NCBI RefSeq assembly: GCF_027925155.1
Contig: NZ_BSDY01000002.1
Span: forward strand, 186,001 to 250,000
Length of the DNA stretch: 64,000 nt
From: Propionigenium maris DSM 9537
Lineage (GTDB): Bacteria > Fusobacteriota > Fusobacteriia > Fusobacteriales > Fusobacteriaceae
Reading direction: 5' to 3'
Part shown: in pieces, positions 26,894 to 34,637 of the stretch
How the letters are laid out: every line of letters begins with the position of its first letter
Numbering within the stretch: position 1 is the stretch's first letter
The notes under the pieces: generated by a model
Told to the model about the DNA's origin: nothing
Databases searched by the model: none
Seen by the model: the letters and a program-made list of their open reading frames with translations, nothing else
Translations under genes and position numbers: made by a program

Positions 26894-28476
26894 TATTTTT
26901 CTCCCCCTTCCTCAGTATTTATTTTTTTTCTTATCATTCTTGCTACTTCCATTTTTTTATCAAAAGCATCTGTTTTCTCCATAATATTTAGCAGTTCTCT
27001 TGTATAAAAAATATCTTTTTCTAATTTCTCTATTTTTTCAGTTAATTTCTTTTCTACATTCTTATAATGATTAATCTGAAGGTTTTTTAGAATGACATTC
27101 TCTAAAATTGGAGCAATATTTAAAATCAGCTTCTTAAAATTTCTTAATTTTTTTCTATACATGAGCAAACAGGGATCTTTAACGTACATATAACCTAAAA
27201 GATTATCTTTATTTTGAATTTTTATGCCTATATCATATTTTTTTCCTTGATATATAGGTGAAAACGTAATGAAAGGATGTTCTTCATATATCCTAGTATC
27301 ATAATCTAGATCAAAAATTTCCATTTTAAACTCAATAAATCTGAATATTCTTGTAAATTCATCCTCTAAAAACAAACAAAAATTACTTAATGTTTCTATG
27401 CCTTTTAATCTTTTTAGAAATTTATCAAAATTTACTTCCTCTTGTTCTGAAAAAAATAAAATGATAAATGAAACTACTTCAACAAATATTATAATAGCTA
27501 GAAGTCCTGTAACATATCCTGTAAGAGTATTCTTTTTCACAAAATAACTTATAGTTAGAAACATTATAAAAACTCTTATTACATTAAAATTTGTTGTTTT
27601 AAAAAATTGATTATCTTCTGATAATTTAATATCTTCTAATTTCACATGAACAAACAGAATATTAATGATGAAATGTGCCATAAATTCAAAGTTCCCGTAA
27701 AGATTTAACTTATCATATACATATATATTAAATAAAAGTTGAATAAAGAACAGGAAACAATAATAGATTGATTCTATTTTTTTAATTTTATTTCTATTAT
27801 AGAAAATTGAGGCAAAATTAAAGGTGAGTATCAAGCCTATAAAGCCATTTCTCAAATAATCAAAACATATGTGTAGTCCCCATCCTGAGAATATTAAGTT
27901 TTTATCAAAAAATATATTATAAAAATCTCTTATGGATAGTGAAAGTAGTATGGCTATACCTAATATTAAAACAAATATTACTACTTCTATTACTTTAGAT
28001 TTTTTATTAAATGAATTTTCCCAAAAATATTTTATAAAACTAATACAACCGCACAAAGCAAAGACCCAGCTAAAAATTGTAAAAAGGATCTTACAACTAT
28101 CAAAAGGTAAAATATAACTGAGAGTTTCTGAACCAACAGCCAGAGAAAAATATAATGAACCAACATATAAGCCCGCTTCTTTAAAGGTCCTGCGGAATAA
28201 TATAGTCAGAAGAATAAGAAAGGCAAGATATCCACAACCTAAAAATAAGATGATATACCTTTTATAAACAAAGCTAAGTAAAATACTTGAATTTTCAGGA
28301 GCCACATCTACCTTTAGAAGATGAACTAAATCTAAAATTCTTGCGGTATCGGCATCCCCTGGTTTCACTGATAGATCCCCCATAAACTCCAATCCTACAA
28401 GAATAGTAACTACTAATGTTACTATCAGAGTAAAATCGTAGACATTATTTTTTTTTAATATTTCCATTAACTTCAT
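26893..28476 (-). CDS. Multi-spanning membrane sensor-like protein without a kinase domain
   Basis: 527 aa. Roughly the first 350 residues contain a large extracytoplasmic loop after helix 1 (residues about 33-68) and some nine membrane helices. The cytoplasmic tail (about residues 355-527) begins with a GAF-like region (ETLSNFCLFLEDEFTRIF, FSPIYQGKKYDIGIKI, NLLGYMYVKD) and ends in a coiled coil (KNVEKKLTEKIEKLEKDIF). No HisKA or HATPase motifs are present. It is translationally coupled to the LytTR regulator and is the first gene after ULU-leader copy 1. It may sense a signal and pass it to the regulator by contact. Not recognised as a named family. Confidence 0.75.
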   Translation of the reverse strand: MKLMEILKKNNVYDFTLIVTLVVTILVGLEFMGDLSVKPGDADTARILDLVHLLKVDVAPENSSILLSFVYKRYIILFLGCGYLAFLILLTILFRRTFKEAGLYVGSLYFSLAVGSETLSYILPFDSCKILFTIFSWVFALCGCISFIKYFWENSFNKKSKVIEVVIFVLILGIAILLSLSIRDFYNIFFDKNLIFSGWGLHICFDYLRNGFIGLILTFNFASIFYNRNKIKKIESIYYCFLFFIQLLFNIYVYDKLNLYGNFEFMAHFIINILFVHVKLEDIKLSEDNQFFKTTNFNVIRVFIMFLTISYFVKKNTLTGYVTGLLAIIIFVEVVSFIILFFSEQEEVNFDKFLKRLKGIETLSNFCLFLEDEFTRIFRFIEFKMEIFDLDYDTRIYEEHPFITFSPIYQGKKYDIGIKIQNKDNLLGYMYVKDPCLLMYRKKLRNFKKLILNIAPILENVILKNLQINHYKNVEKKLTEKIEKLEKDIFYTRELLNIMEKTDAFDKKMEVARMIRKKINTEEGGEK

Positions 28477-28578
28477 TTAACAACCGCCCTTAAAAAATTT
28501 ATTATCGTTATTTTTAATGTAATGTGTCTTTATACCTATCTTCATTTTAGATCCTAACCGAACTGTACTTTCTTAGTC

Positions 28579-28607
28579 GCACTTTTGAGTTTCTCCGTCA
28601 AAAGTAC
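28579..28607. repeat. 10-bp inverted repeat in the leader of the sensor gene
   Basis: GCACTTTTGA and TCAAAAGTAC can form a 10-bp stem (one G-U pair) around a 9-nt loop, about 100 nt upstream of the start at 28476 and downstream of ULU copy 1. No U-run follows. It could be an operator or mRNA structure. The rest of 28477-28688 shows no other gene I can support. Confidence 0.4.
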
Positions 28608-28688
28608 ATCGCCTCTCCCACCTGCACTCTCTATATTTTTGCATAATAAAAATAACCCCAGTCGTCTACACTTTAAAACTAAATTGTG

Positions 28689-29027
28689 GTACGACAAAAA
28701 GCCATATAGACTATGGATATCACGATGCCATTAGCATCCTATTTTAAATTGATTAATTAAAGAATTTAATAAAATTAGAATTTAGAATTGAAAATGAAAT
28801 TAAAATGGAATTTCTACTTAGAAGGGATAAAAGCACTTATTTATCGGGAATTCTTCTAAATCTATAATTCTAATGGGTATTTACTTCTTCCAGAAGTAAG
28901 ATTTACAGATCAAAGTCATACTCTAAAAAACATGGTGTCTCCTCTCAGTTTAAATTTTATACATTACGATTAATAAATTAACACAAACCCATAATAGACG
29001 TCAATATATTTTTAAGGTTGATTTTTA
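28689..29027 (-). promoter_or_regulatory. ULU-leader element, copy 1 (upstream of sensor/LytTR operon)
   Basis: First of three near-identical elements of about 335 nt, all upstream of reverse operons. Reading the reverse strand: TTGACG, 18 nt, TAATTT (preceded by TG) as promoter; ribosome site GAGAGGAG; the 23-codon ORF at 28862-28933 with two in-frame UGA codons; a SECIS-like hairpin; a nested stem TTAGAAG...CTTCTAA; an A/T-rich stretch; hairpin GATGC-TAATG-GCATC (28724-28738); and CCATA...TATGG followed by CTTTTTG (28695-28716), a weak terminator-like structure. It ends about 215 nt before the sensor start. Conservation with the other two copies is high across the whole element, while flanks differ. 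Confidence 0.8.
28862..28933 (-). CDS. ULU leader peptide 1 (two in-frame UGA codons, putative Sec)
   Basis: 23-codon ORF. Reading UGA as selenocysteine (U), the peptide begins MFFRVULUSVN, continues LTSGRS and ends KYPLEL before TAG. The UGA codons are at 28916-28918 and 28910-28912. GAGAGGAG lies 6 nt before the ATG. From the second UGA, a perfect 8-bp hairpin (TTACTTCT / AGAAGTAA, loop GGA) begins at nt 14 and places the loop at nt 22-24, like the SECIS hairpins of saoB and saoL in this window. With ordinary termination it would be only MFFRV. Differences between the three copies of this ORF are all synonymous. Confidence 0.7.
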
Positions 29028-29363
29028 AATTGCCTATAGGAAGCCTGGGATATTTGATAAAATTTAACACCCTGCCTCCCCTTTTATATTAACTATTCTA
29101 TTTGAAAGTAAAAGCATGAAGCTTTGGTGGTCCATATAAAACTCTATCCACTCACCACACTTAGCTTCCACTAATGAAAGATAACAATTTTATTTTCTCC
29201 ACCCCCAAAAGGCACTCCTAGGAGCGCCTAAAACCTATGAAATCTATATTGATTTTGCTATTTTTTAAATCTTTTATCTACCTTAACAATCCAGTTCGCA
29301 AGAATCCGTACTAAAGTCACCCAGGAATAAATTCCATATCTTCATTGCCTTTATTACCTCACA
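29028..29363. other. Intergenic region between the ABC operon end and ULU copy 1
   Basis: No gene is visible. It holds a hairpin terminator for the ABC operon (29210-29229) and otherwise A/T-rich sequence. Faint similarity to the segment upstream of ULU copy 3 (around 45500-45540, sharing a stretch like CTTTGGTG...ATAAAACT) may be part of a shared upstream control region, but the match is weak. Confidence 0.4.
29206..29229 (-). terminator. Terminator downstream of the iron-type ABC operon
   Basis: On the reverse strand AGGCGCTCC-TAGGAGTGCCT is followed by TTTT. It is about 135 nt beyond the permease stop and is the same hairpin family as those ending the two rhodanese genes. Confidence 0.7.
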
Positions 29364-31028
29364 CTAATATCTCCTCTTTAGAATATTTACAATAAAGCTT
29401 AAAACAAGGATAAAGCATATTGCCAACACCCCGTAAGCCATGGCCAACCCTATCTCGTATTCAAATACAGCATTTACCATAGCCACAGAAATTGGCTTAT
29501 TGGATACTGTATAAAGATAGGCTGAACTTGTGTAATCTCCTATACACCTGACAAACCCCAGAAGAAACCCTGAAATGATTCCTGGCATAATAATGGGAAG
29601 GGTTATTTTTCTGAAGGTATAGACCCAGGAAGCTCCCAAGCTTTTAGAGGCTTCTTCATAGGTTGTATTCAAGCTGTACATGGAGATATTAACACTTCTG
29701 AGGATGAGGGGTAATATCCCTATAAAGTAGGAGAGGGGCAATAAAATATAGGACCCCACAAGAACCTTATTAAAGGAAAGAACACTTGGTTTATTAAATA
29801 TATTGATGAGGTTAATGGCTATGGCACTTGCCGGAAGTGCCCACGGTAACATGGTTAAAACTTCAATGAGAACTCTCAATTTATTTTTTGTCTTAACAAT
29901 TATATAGGAGCATGGAACAGCTAAAACAACACCCATAGCTCCAGCAAGAGCAGACATATTTACGCTGTTTATAATTGGTTTTAGTAAACTTGGCCTTGTA
30001 AATATCTTAATATAGTTGTCCAGAGAAAAATCCCTGGGAAAGATTTCAACCATCCATGTTCCAGGTTTAACAAATGACAGTATAAAAATAGTTATTACTG
30101 GAAGTAGTATAAATAAAATTAGAATACTTGTAAATGTTATAAAAATAAACTTTAACAGTGGGATTTCTATAGAAACCTCCTTCATTGAAGTTCCCTTTAC
30201 CTGCGATGGAAAGCTGCTTTTTTTCTCATAATATCTGCATACTAAAAGAAAGGTGAGGGCTGCCAGCATTAAAAGAACAACCTGAACAGATGCCCCTTCC
30301 AGGTTATTGTTTGATTTGGCAAAGAGTATTTGAGTTGTCAGAACTCTGAATCTGTCTCCGATCAAGCTCGGTGCTGAGAAGGATCCAATACCAGTTATAA
30401 ATGTTATTATGCTGGATGCAATCAGTGCCGGCTTAATAAACGGAAAAATAATAGAGGCAAAGATCTGATAGTTTTTAGCCCCTAAATTTTTAGCTGCTTC
30501 TATGGTGGAATAGTCTATGTGTTTAATAGCTATGGAAACATTCATATAAAAATAAATATACTGTGTATAAGCATGAACAAATAAAATCCCCCAAAACCCG
30601 GTAAATCTAAAGGGTATATCGGTAAGATTAAAAAATTTTTCAATGGATTTGGTTATAATACCGCTTTCACCATATAGCTGTATAAAGGCGATAACTATAA
30701 TAACTCCTGGAACCATAACTGGAATTAGCAGGAGTTTATTGACCATACCCTTATAGGGAAAATCAAAGTAACCTATTAAAAAAGCCAGCAAGGTGCCAAT
30801 AACTCCGCAGGTAATAACAGTGGAAAACCCAAGTAAAATTGTATTTGCAAGAGTGGCAACACTTGCCTTAACTGAAAAAAAGTTTTTATAGTGCAAAAGA
30901 GTACGTTTGCCCCCCTCTGAAAAACTCAGATTAAATGTTTTTAGAGCAGGGATCAGTATATATCCTGTTAGAAGTATTAAAAGAACAAATCCCGTTAAAT
31001 TTTCATATCTTTTCTTTGAATCAACCAT
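29364..31028 (-). CDS. Fused double-domain ABC permease, iron/FbpB type
   Basis: 554 aa, two MetI-like permease halves in one chain. The first half carries the EAA loop EAAKNLGAKNYQIFASIIFP and the second EASKSLGASWVYTFRKITLPI. About twelve membrane helices are visible. This architecture is that of FbpB/SfuB-type permeases for ferric iron and of related thiamine, phosphonate or putrescine importers (also E. coli YnjC). It follows the ATPase gene by 4 nt. No substrate is shown by the sequence. Control by ULU copy 2 and nearby rhodanese genes suggest a sulfur-, selenium- or metal-related solute; this is inference. Confidence 0.88.
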   Translation of the reverse strand: MVDSKKRYENLTGFVLLILLTGYILIPALKTFNLSFSEGGKRTLLHYKNFFSVKASVATLANTILLGFSTVITCGVIGTLLAFLIGYFDFPYKGMVNKLLLIPVMVPGVIIVIAFIQLYGESGIITKSIEKFFNLTDIPFRFTGFWGILFVHAYTQYIYFYMNVSIAIKHIDYSTIEAAKNLGAKNYQIFASIIFPFIKPALIASSIITFITGIGSFSAPSLIGDRFRVLTTQILFAKSNNNLEGASVQVVLLMLAALTFLLVCRYYEKKSSFPSQVKGTSMKEVSIEIPLLKFIFITFTSILILFILLPVITIFILSFVKPGTWMVEIFPRDFSLDNYIKIFTRPSLLKPIINSVNMSALAGAMGVVLAVPCSYIIVKTKNKLRVLIEVLTMLPWALPASAIAINLINIFNKPSVLSFNKVLVGSYILLPLSYFIGILPLILRSVNISMYSLNTTYEEASKSLGASWVYTFRKITLPIIMPGIISGFLLGFVRCIGDYTSSAYLYTVSNKPISVAMVNAVFEYEIGLAMAYGVLAICFILVLSFIVNILKRRY

Positions 31029-31032
31029 ACAC

Positions 31033-32088
31033 CTACTCCTTTAAAAGCCTTACAGAGTTTTTTGGAATTTCAATATAGACTTCTTGAAGGGGAAAAAACT
31101 TATCATTTTCCTCTAAACTATTAACTGAAGTCACCGTTACTTCAATATTTTTGACCTTAACAAGGTAATTGATAATATTCCCATTAAACTGAACCCTTTC
31201 AATGATCCCCTTAAACTCATTTACTCTTCCCGATGATCTTGCCTTTATCCCTATATGTTCAGGCCGTATTGAAGCAAACAATTTATTGGAGGGATCCTGC
31301 TCCGTATCTAGTTTAGTCTCCTCATCTATATATATACACCTAGGAGCATCGGATACACTATCTATCTTAAAAAGGTTGGTTTCTCCTATAAAATTAGCAA
31401 CAAAGGAGTTTTTGGGGTTTGAATAAATTTCACTGGGGGTCCCCACCTGAACGCAGCTTCCTCTGTTAAAGACAGCTATTTTATGGGACATGGTGAGAGC
31501 TTCCTCCTGGTCGTGGGTAACAAATATAGTTGTTATTCCAAGTTTTTGTTGCAGCAACTTGATGTCGTTTCTCATCTTTATTCTGAGTTTAGCATCTAGA
31601 TTACATAGGGGTTCATCCAGAAGCAGAATTTTAGGTTCAGTTACCAACGACCTGGCAAGAGCAACCCTCTGCTGTTCTCCCCCCGATAATTCAGATATTT
31701 TTCTGTCCTCATAGCCATTTAAGCTAACTAGCTCCAGATATTTTTCCACCCTTTTATCGATATCTTGCTTAGAAAACCTTTTAATTTTCAGGCCGTAAGC
31801 AACATTTTCATAGACAGTCATATGGGGAAATAGAGCATAGTTTTGAAATACCATTCCTATATCTCTCTTTTCAGGACTTACATTGGTTATATCTCTCTCC
31901 CCTAAAAAGATTTTTCCCTCATCCACTTTTAAAAATCCAGAGATAGCTCTGAGGATAGTGGTTTTACCGCAGCCAGAAGGCCCTAAAAATGTAAACAAAC
32001 TCCCCTTCTCTATATTTAGGTTTATATCTTCAACAGCGGTATTCCCACCGAATTTTTTTGTCAATTTTTTTATTATTACATCTTCCAT
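31033..32088 (-). CDS. ABC transporter ATPase, PotA/FbpC class
   Basis: 351 aa. Walker A GPSGCGKTTILRA, Q-loop MVFQNYALFPHMTVYENV, signature LSGGEQQRVALARSL, Walker B ILLLDEPLCNLDAKLR and the H-loop FVTHDQEEALTMS. The C-terminal 110 residues form the TOBE-type regulatory region (SIRPEHIGIKARSSG...). It forms one importer with the fused permease and the binding protein encoded upstream, separated from the latter by a terminator-like hairpin. Confidence 0.92.
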   Translation of the reverse strand: MEDVIIKKLTKKFGGNTAVEDINLNIEKGSLFTFLGPSGCGKTTILRAISGFLKVDEGKIFLGERDITNVSPEKRDIGMVFQNYALFPHMTVYENVAYGLKIKRFSKQDIDKRVEKYLELVSLNGYEDRKISELSGGEQQRVALARSLVTEPKILLLDEPLCNLDAKLRIKMRNDIKLLQQKLGITTIFVTHDQEEALTMSHKIAVFNRGSCVQVGTPSEIYSNPKNSFVANFIGETNLFKIDSVSDAPRCIYIDEETKLDTEQDPSNKLFASIRPEHIGIKARSSGRVNEFKGIIERVQFNGNIINYLVKVKNIEVTVTSVNSLEENDKFFPLQEVYIEIPKNSVRLLKE

Positions 32089-32116
32089 CCTCTGCTCCTT
32101 TATACAGCTTTATACA

Positions 32117-32138
32117 AAAAAAGGGCTGCAGCCCTTTA
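32117..32138 (-). terminator. Intercistronic hairpin after the binding-protein gene
   Basis: AAAGGGCTGCAGCCCTTT is a perfect palindromic stem running into a T-run on the reverse strand and starts within the stop codon of the binding-protein gene. It should favour binding-protein expression over ATPase and permease. Confidence 0.75.
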
Positions 32139-33173
32139 ATTGTAACCTTTAATCTCAGAATCCCATTTTCGCATCCACTGAGATTGCTTTTCCGATAACA
32201 CCTTCCAGTCAACATCCATAACCTTATACTCAATCTCCTTCATCCACTGAGGCGATTCTTCAATTGCACTATTTAAAGTCGGCATACGGTTAAATTCAGT
32301 TGCAAGTTTAGACTGGATTTTTTTGCTTCCAGCAAACTCCAGGAATTTTTTTGCAGCATTTGGGTGTTTTGAGTTTTTTATCACTCCAATGGCATCTGTA
32401 ATTACAGGGGATCCGCTTTCAGCATCTATTATCTCAAGGGGCAGACCATTATCCCTATTGGCAATAACAGAGCTTAAAACAGCAAAACTTATAGAAGCTT
32501 CCTTTCTTCCAACAGCCTGAAATTGTAGCGATCCGCTTCCATAGTATTTTTTAGTGTTCCTATCTAAGGATTTCATAAACTCCCAACCATCAGATATTCT
32601 ACCTTCCTTATCATATTGGTATAGCAGGCTTGAGTATGTGGCTTTGGCAGAAGATGATCCTGCATCTCTAAATACCAGTTTATCTTCATATTCAGGCTTT
32701 ATCAGTTCATACCAGTCCTTTGGAGCTTCCTCCTCACTGAGCATCTCACTGTTATAAAACATTACCACTGGTGTTTGGATTGTACCATACCACAGACCAC
32801 CTTCATCCTTGAATAGAGGATTAAGCTCCTCCGACCACTCTGGATGTGTTTCTTCAAAAACACCCTTCTCAGCTAGGTCAATAAATAGTGATGAAGCACC
32901 ACCATACATTACATCTGCCTGGGGAGCATCCTTTTCAGCCAGCACCCTGTCCGCCAATGCCCCCTTTAAGTTTATATACTCCACCTTTATTCCTGTTTCC
33001 CTTTCAAACTCCGAAACCACAACCTCCAATAAACTTTCTGCATGGGTAGAGTAAACAACCACTTTATCTTCCACTACCTTCTCCTTTGGTTTTTCTTCAG
33101 ACTCCTTTGAACCACAAGCAGTTAAAGCTAATACCAGACCTGCAGCTAGCAATACACTTAACAGTTTTTTCAT
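32136..33173 (-). CDS. Extracellular solute-binding lipoprotein, iron (AfuA/FbpA) type
   Basis: 345 aa. Signal peptide with lipobox ALTAC then GSKESEEK. The mature domain starts KVVVYSTHAESLLEVVVSEFERETG, typical of family 1 (iron-type) binding proteins, followed by APQADVMYGGASSLFIDLAEKG and a C-terminal lobe with SPVITDAIGVIKNSKHPNAAKKFLEF. It is the first gene of the importer operon and lies 83 nt downstream of ULU-leader copy 2. Iron, thiamine and phosphonate binders share this fold, so the ligand is open. Confidence 0.9.
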   Translation of the reverse strand: MKKLLSVLLAAGLVLALTACGSKESEEKPKEKVVEDKVVVYSTHAESLLEVVVSEFERETGIKVEYINLKGALADRVLAEKDAPQADVMYGGASSLFIDLAEKGVFEETHPEWSEELNPLFKDEGGLWYGTIQTPVVMFYNSEMLSEEEAPKDWYELIKPEYEDKLVFRDAGSSSAKATYSSLLYQYDKEGRISDGWEFMKSLDRNTKKYYGSGSLQFQAVGRKEASISFAVLSSVIANRDNGLPLEIIDAESGSPVITDAIGVIKNSKHPNAAKKFLEFAGSKKIQSKLATEFNRMPTLNSAIEESPQWMKEIEYKVMDVDWKVLSEKQSQWMRKWDSEIKGYN

Positions 33174-33249
33174 CTGTATCCTCCCCTTATTTTTTTATAT
33201 TATAAAAACAATCATATAAACCTAAAATTCAAAGAATTTTTTAATCACT

Positions 33250-33588
33250 GTACGACAAAAAGCCATATATGGACTATGGATATCACGATGCCATTAGCAT
33301 CCTATTTGAAATTTAATAACTAAAGAATTTTAAAAAATTAGAATTTAGAATTGAAAATGAAATTAAAATGGAATTTCTACTTAGAAGGGATAAAAACACT
33401 TATTTATCGGGAATTCTTCTAAATCTATAATTCTAACGGGTATTTACTTCTTCCAGAAGTAAGATTTACAGATCAAAGTCATACTCTAAAAAACATGGTC
33501 TCTCCTTTCAGTTTAAATTTTATACATTACGATTAATAATTTAACATAAATCCATAATAAACGTCAATATATTTTTAAGGTTAGTTTT
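33250..33588 (-). promoter_or_regulatory. ULU-leader element, copy 2 (upstream of the iron-type ABC operon)
   Basis: Same layout as copy 1. The promoter is TTGACG, 18 nt, TAAATT; the ribosome site AAAGGAG precedes the UGA-containing ORF at 33425-33496. The SECIS-like hairpin and the nested stem TTAGAAG...CTTCTAA are retained, as are GATGC-TAATG-GCATC and CCATA...TATGG with CTTTTTG (33256-33279, loop 2 nt longer than in copy 3). It ends 76 nt before the SBP start codon. Homology with copy 3 continues a further 30 nt or so towards the gene (CAAAGAA...TTTTAATCACT). Confidence 0.8.
33425..33496 (-). CDS. ULU leader peptide 2 (two in-frame UGA codons, putative Sec)
   Basis: Same 23-codon peptide as copy 1 (MFFRVULUSVN..., ending KYPLEL). 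UGA codons are at 33479-33481 and 33473-33475. Relative to copy 1 the only codon difference is CCG for CCA (Pro). The ribosome site is AAAGGAG, 6 nt before the ATG. The 8-bp hairpin with GGA loop after the second UGA is unchanged. Whether ribosomes insert Sec or stop here is not shown by the sequence, but conservation continues past both UGAs. Confidence 0.7.
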
Positions 33589-33650
33589 AGATACCTCTAA
33601 AGACCTTAATGTCTAAGTGAAGTGCTGTCACCTATATCTTTACAACGCAA

Positions 33651-33675
33651 AAAAGACACTCCTAAGAGTGCCTAA
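33651..33675 (-). terminator. Terminator after the two-domain rhodanese gene
   Basis: On the reverse strand AGGCACTC-TTAG-GAGTGTCT is followed by T6, 13 nt past the stop at 33688. Confidence 0.85.
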
Positions 33676-33687
33676 TTTTATCGAAGG

Positions 33688-34554
33688 TTACTTTTCTACA
33701 GAAAGCTCCTCTCTTCCTGCCCATTCTGCAAATCCTGCATCGTAATTCATAACTTTATAACCTGCATTTCCTATAACATAAGCTGCCATTGCTGCTCTAA
33801 CTCCTGCTGTACAATATGTCACAACTGTATCATTCTTTGTTATGCCATTTTCTGAAAGCAGTTTTTTAGTTTCTTCAGGTGATAAAAATATCCCATCCTC
33901 ATCTCTAAATTTCAAGTAATCTATGTTAATACTCCCTGGAACATGTCCATCTCTCACCTCACCATAAATAGATTTTTTACTATATTCCTTGGAAGACCTG
34001 GTATCGATCACCTTATAGCTTTTTAAGTTCTCTACAAGATTATCTGTATCTATGACAATATCCCTGTTGATGGATTCAACTGTAAAATCTCCTCTTTTAA
34101 CTTTCATCTTTTCCCTTGTGAGAGGGAGATTCTTTTCCTTCCATTGGTTTATACCTCCAGACAGGACATAAACTTCAGGAACTTTAGCAAGCTTTAAAGT
34201 CCACCAAATTCTGGTATCCTCTCCCCAACCTTTTGCATCACCATACACAACAACTGGTTTATCCTTCATAATTCCTAGATTCTGAAGTTTTTCAGTTAAA
34301 GAGTGAGCATCTAGATTTACAACACCCCAGCCCTTATCCCCATTTTTCCCAACCATGTTTGAAAGAGCTGTCCATGAAGTAAAAGTACTTCCAGGTATGT
34401 GCCCCTGTAGGTAAGATTTTTCTCCCCTTGCATCAATAACCGTATATTTATCTAAATTACTTTTCAACTCCTCGGAAGAGATTGTCTTTCCAAAAACAAC
34501 TGTAAAGTTAATCACTAGTATTAAAAAAATCAATAAAACTTTATTTTTTTGCAT
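33688..34554 (-). CDS. Exported two-domain rhodanese (thiosulfate sulfurtransferase type)
   Basis: 288 aa with an N-terminal signal sequence (LLIFLILVINFTVVFG). Domain 1 (about residues 25-140) has VVYGDAKGWGEDTRIWW in its active loop and no Cys. Domain 2 (about 155-285) has VVTYCTAGVRAAMAAYV, the active loop with catalytic Cys. This is the normal arrangement of tandem rhodaneses. It is the last gene of the group 37949-33688 and is followed by a strong terminator. It is the second exported sulfurtransferase in the region, close to ULU copy 2 but upstream of it, so not obviously controlled by it. Confidence 0.88.
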   Translation of the reverse strand: MQKNKVLLIFLILVINFTVVFGKTISSEELKSNLDKYTVIDARGEKSYLQGHIPGSTFTSWTALSNMVGKNGDKGWGVVNLDAHSLTEKLQNLGIMKDKPVVVYGDAKGWGEDTRIWWTLKLAKVPEVYVLSGGINQWKEKNLPLTREKMKVKRGDFTVESINRDIVIDTDNLVENLKSYKVIDTRSSKEYSKKSIYGEVRDGHVPGSINIDYLKFRDEDGIFLSPEETKKLLSENGITKNDTVVTYCTAGVRAAMAAYVIGNAGYKVMNYDAGFAEWAGREELSVEK

Positions 34555-34637
34555 CTATCTTCCCCCATATAATATTTATTTCATAAAAACTATAGTCTGT
34601 CTTACAGACAAATACATCTCAGTTTTTCTGTTTCTCT

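Noticed and set aside
28689-29027. The ULU repeats as a mobile element (MITE-like) or REP sequence
   Set aside because: No terminal inverted repeats or target duplications are visible. All three are co-oriented with and close to operon starts, and they contain a promoter, ribosome site and conserved ORF. A genome-wide count is still needed to exclude it.
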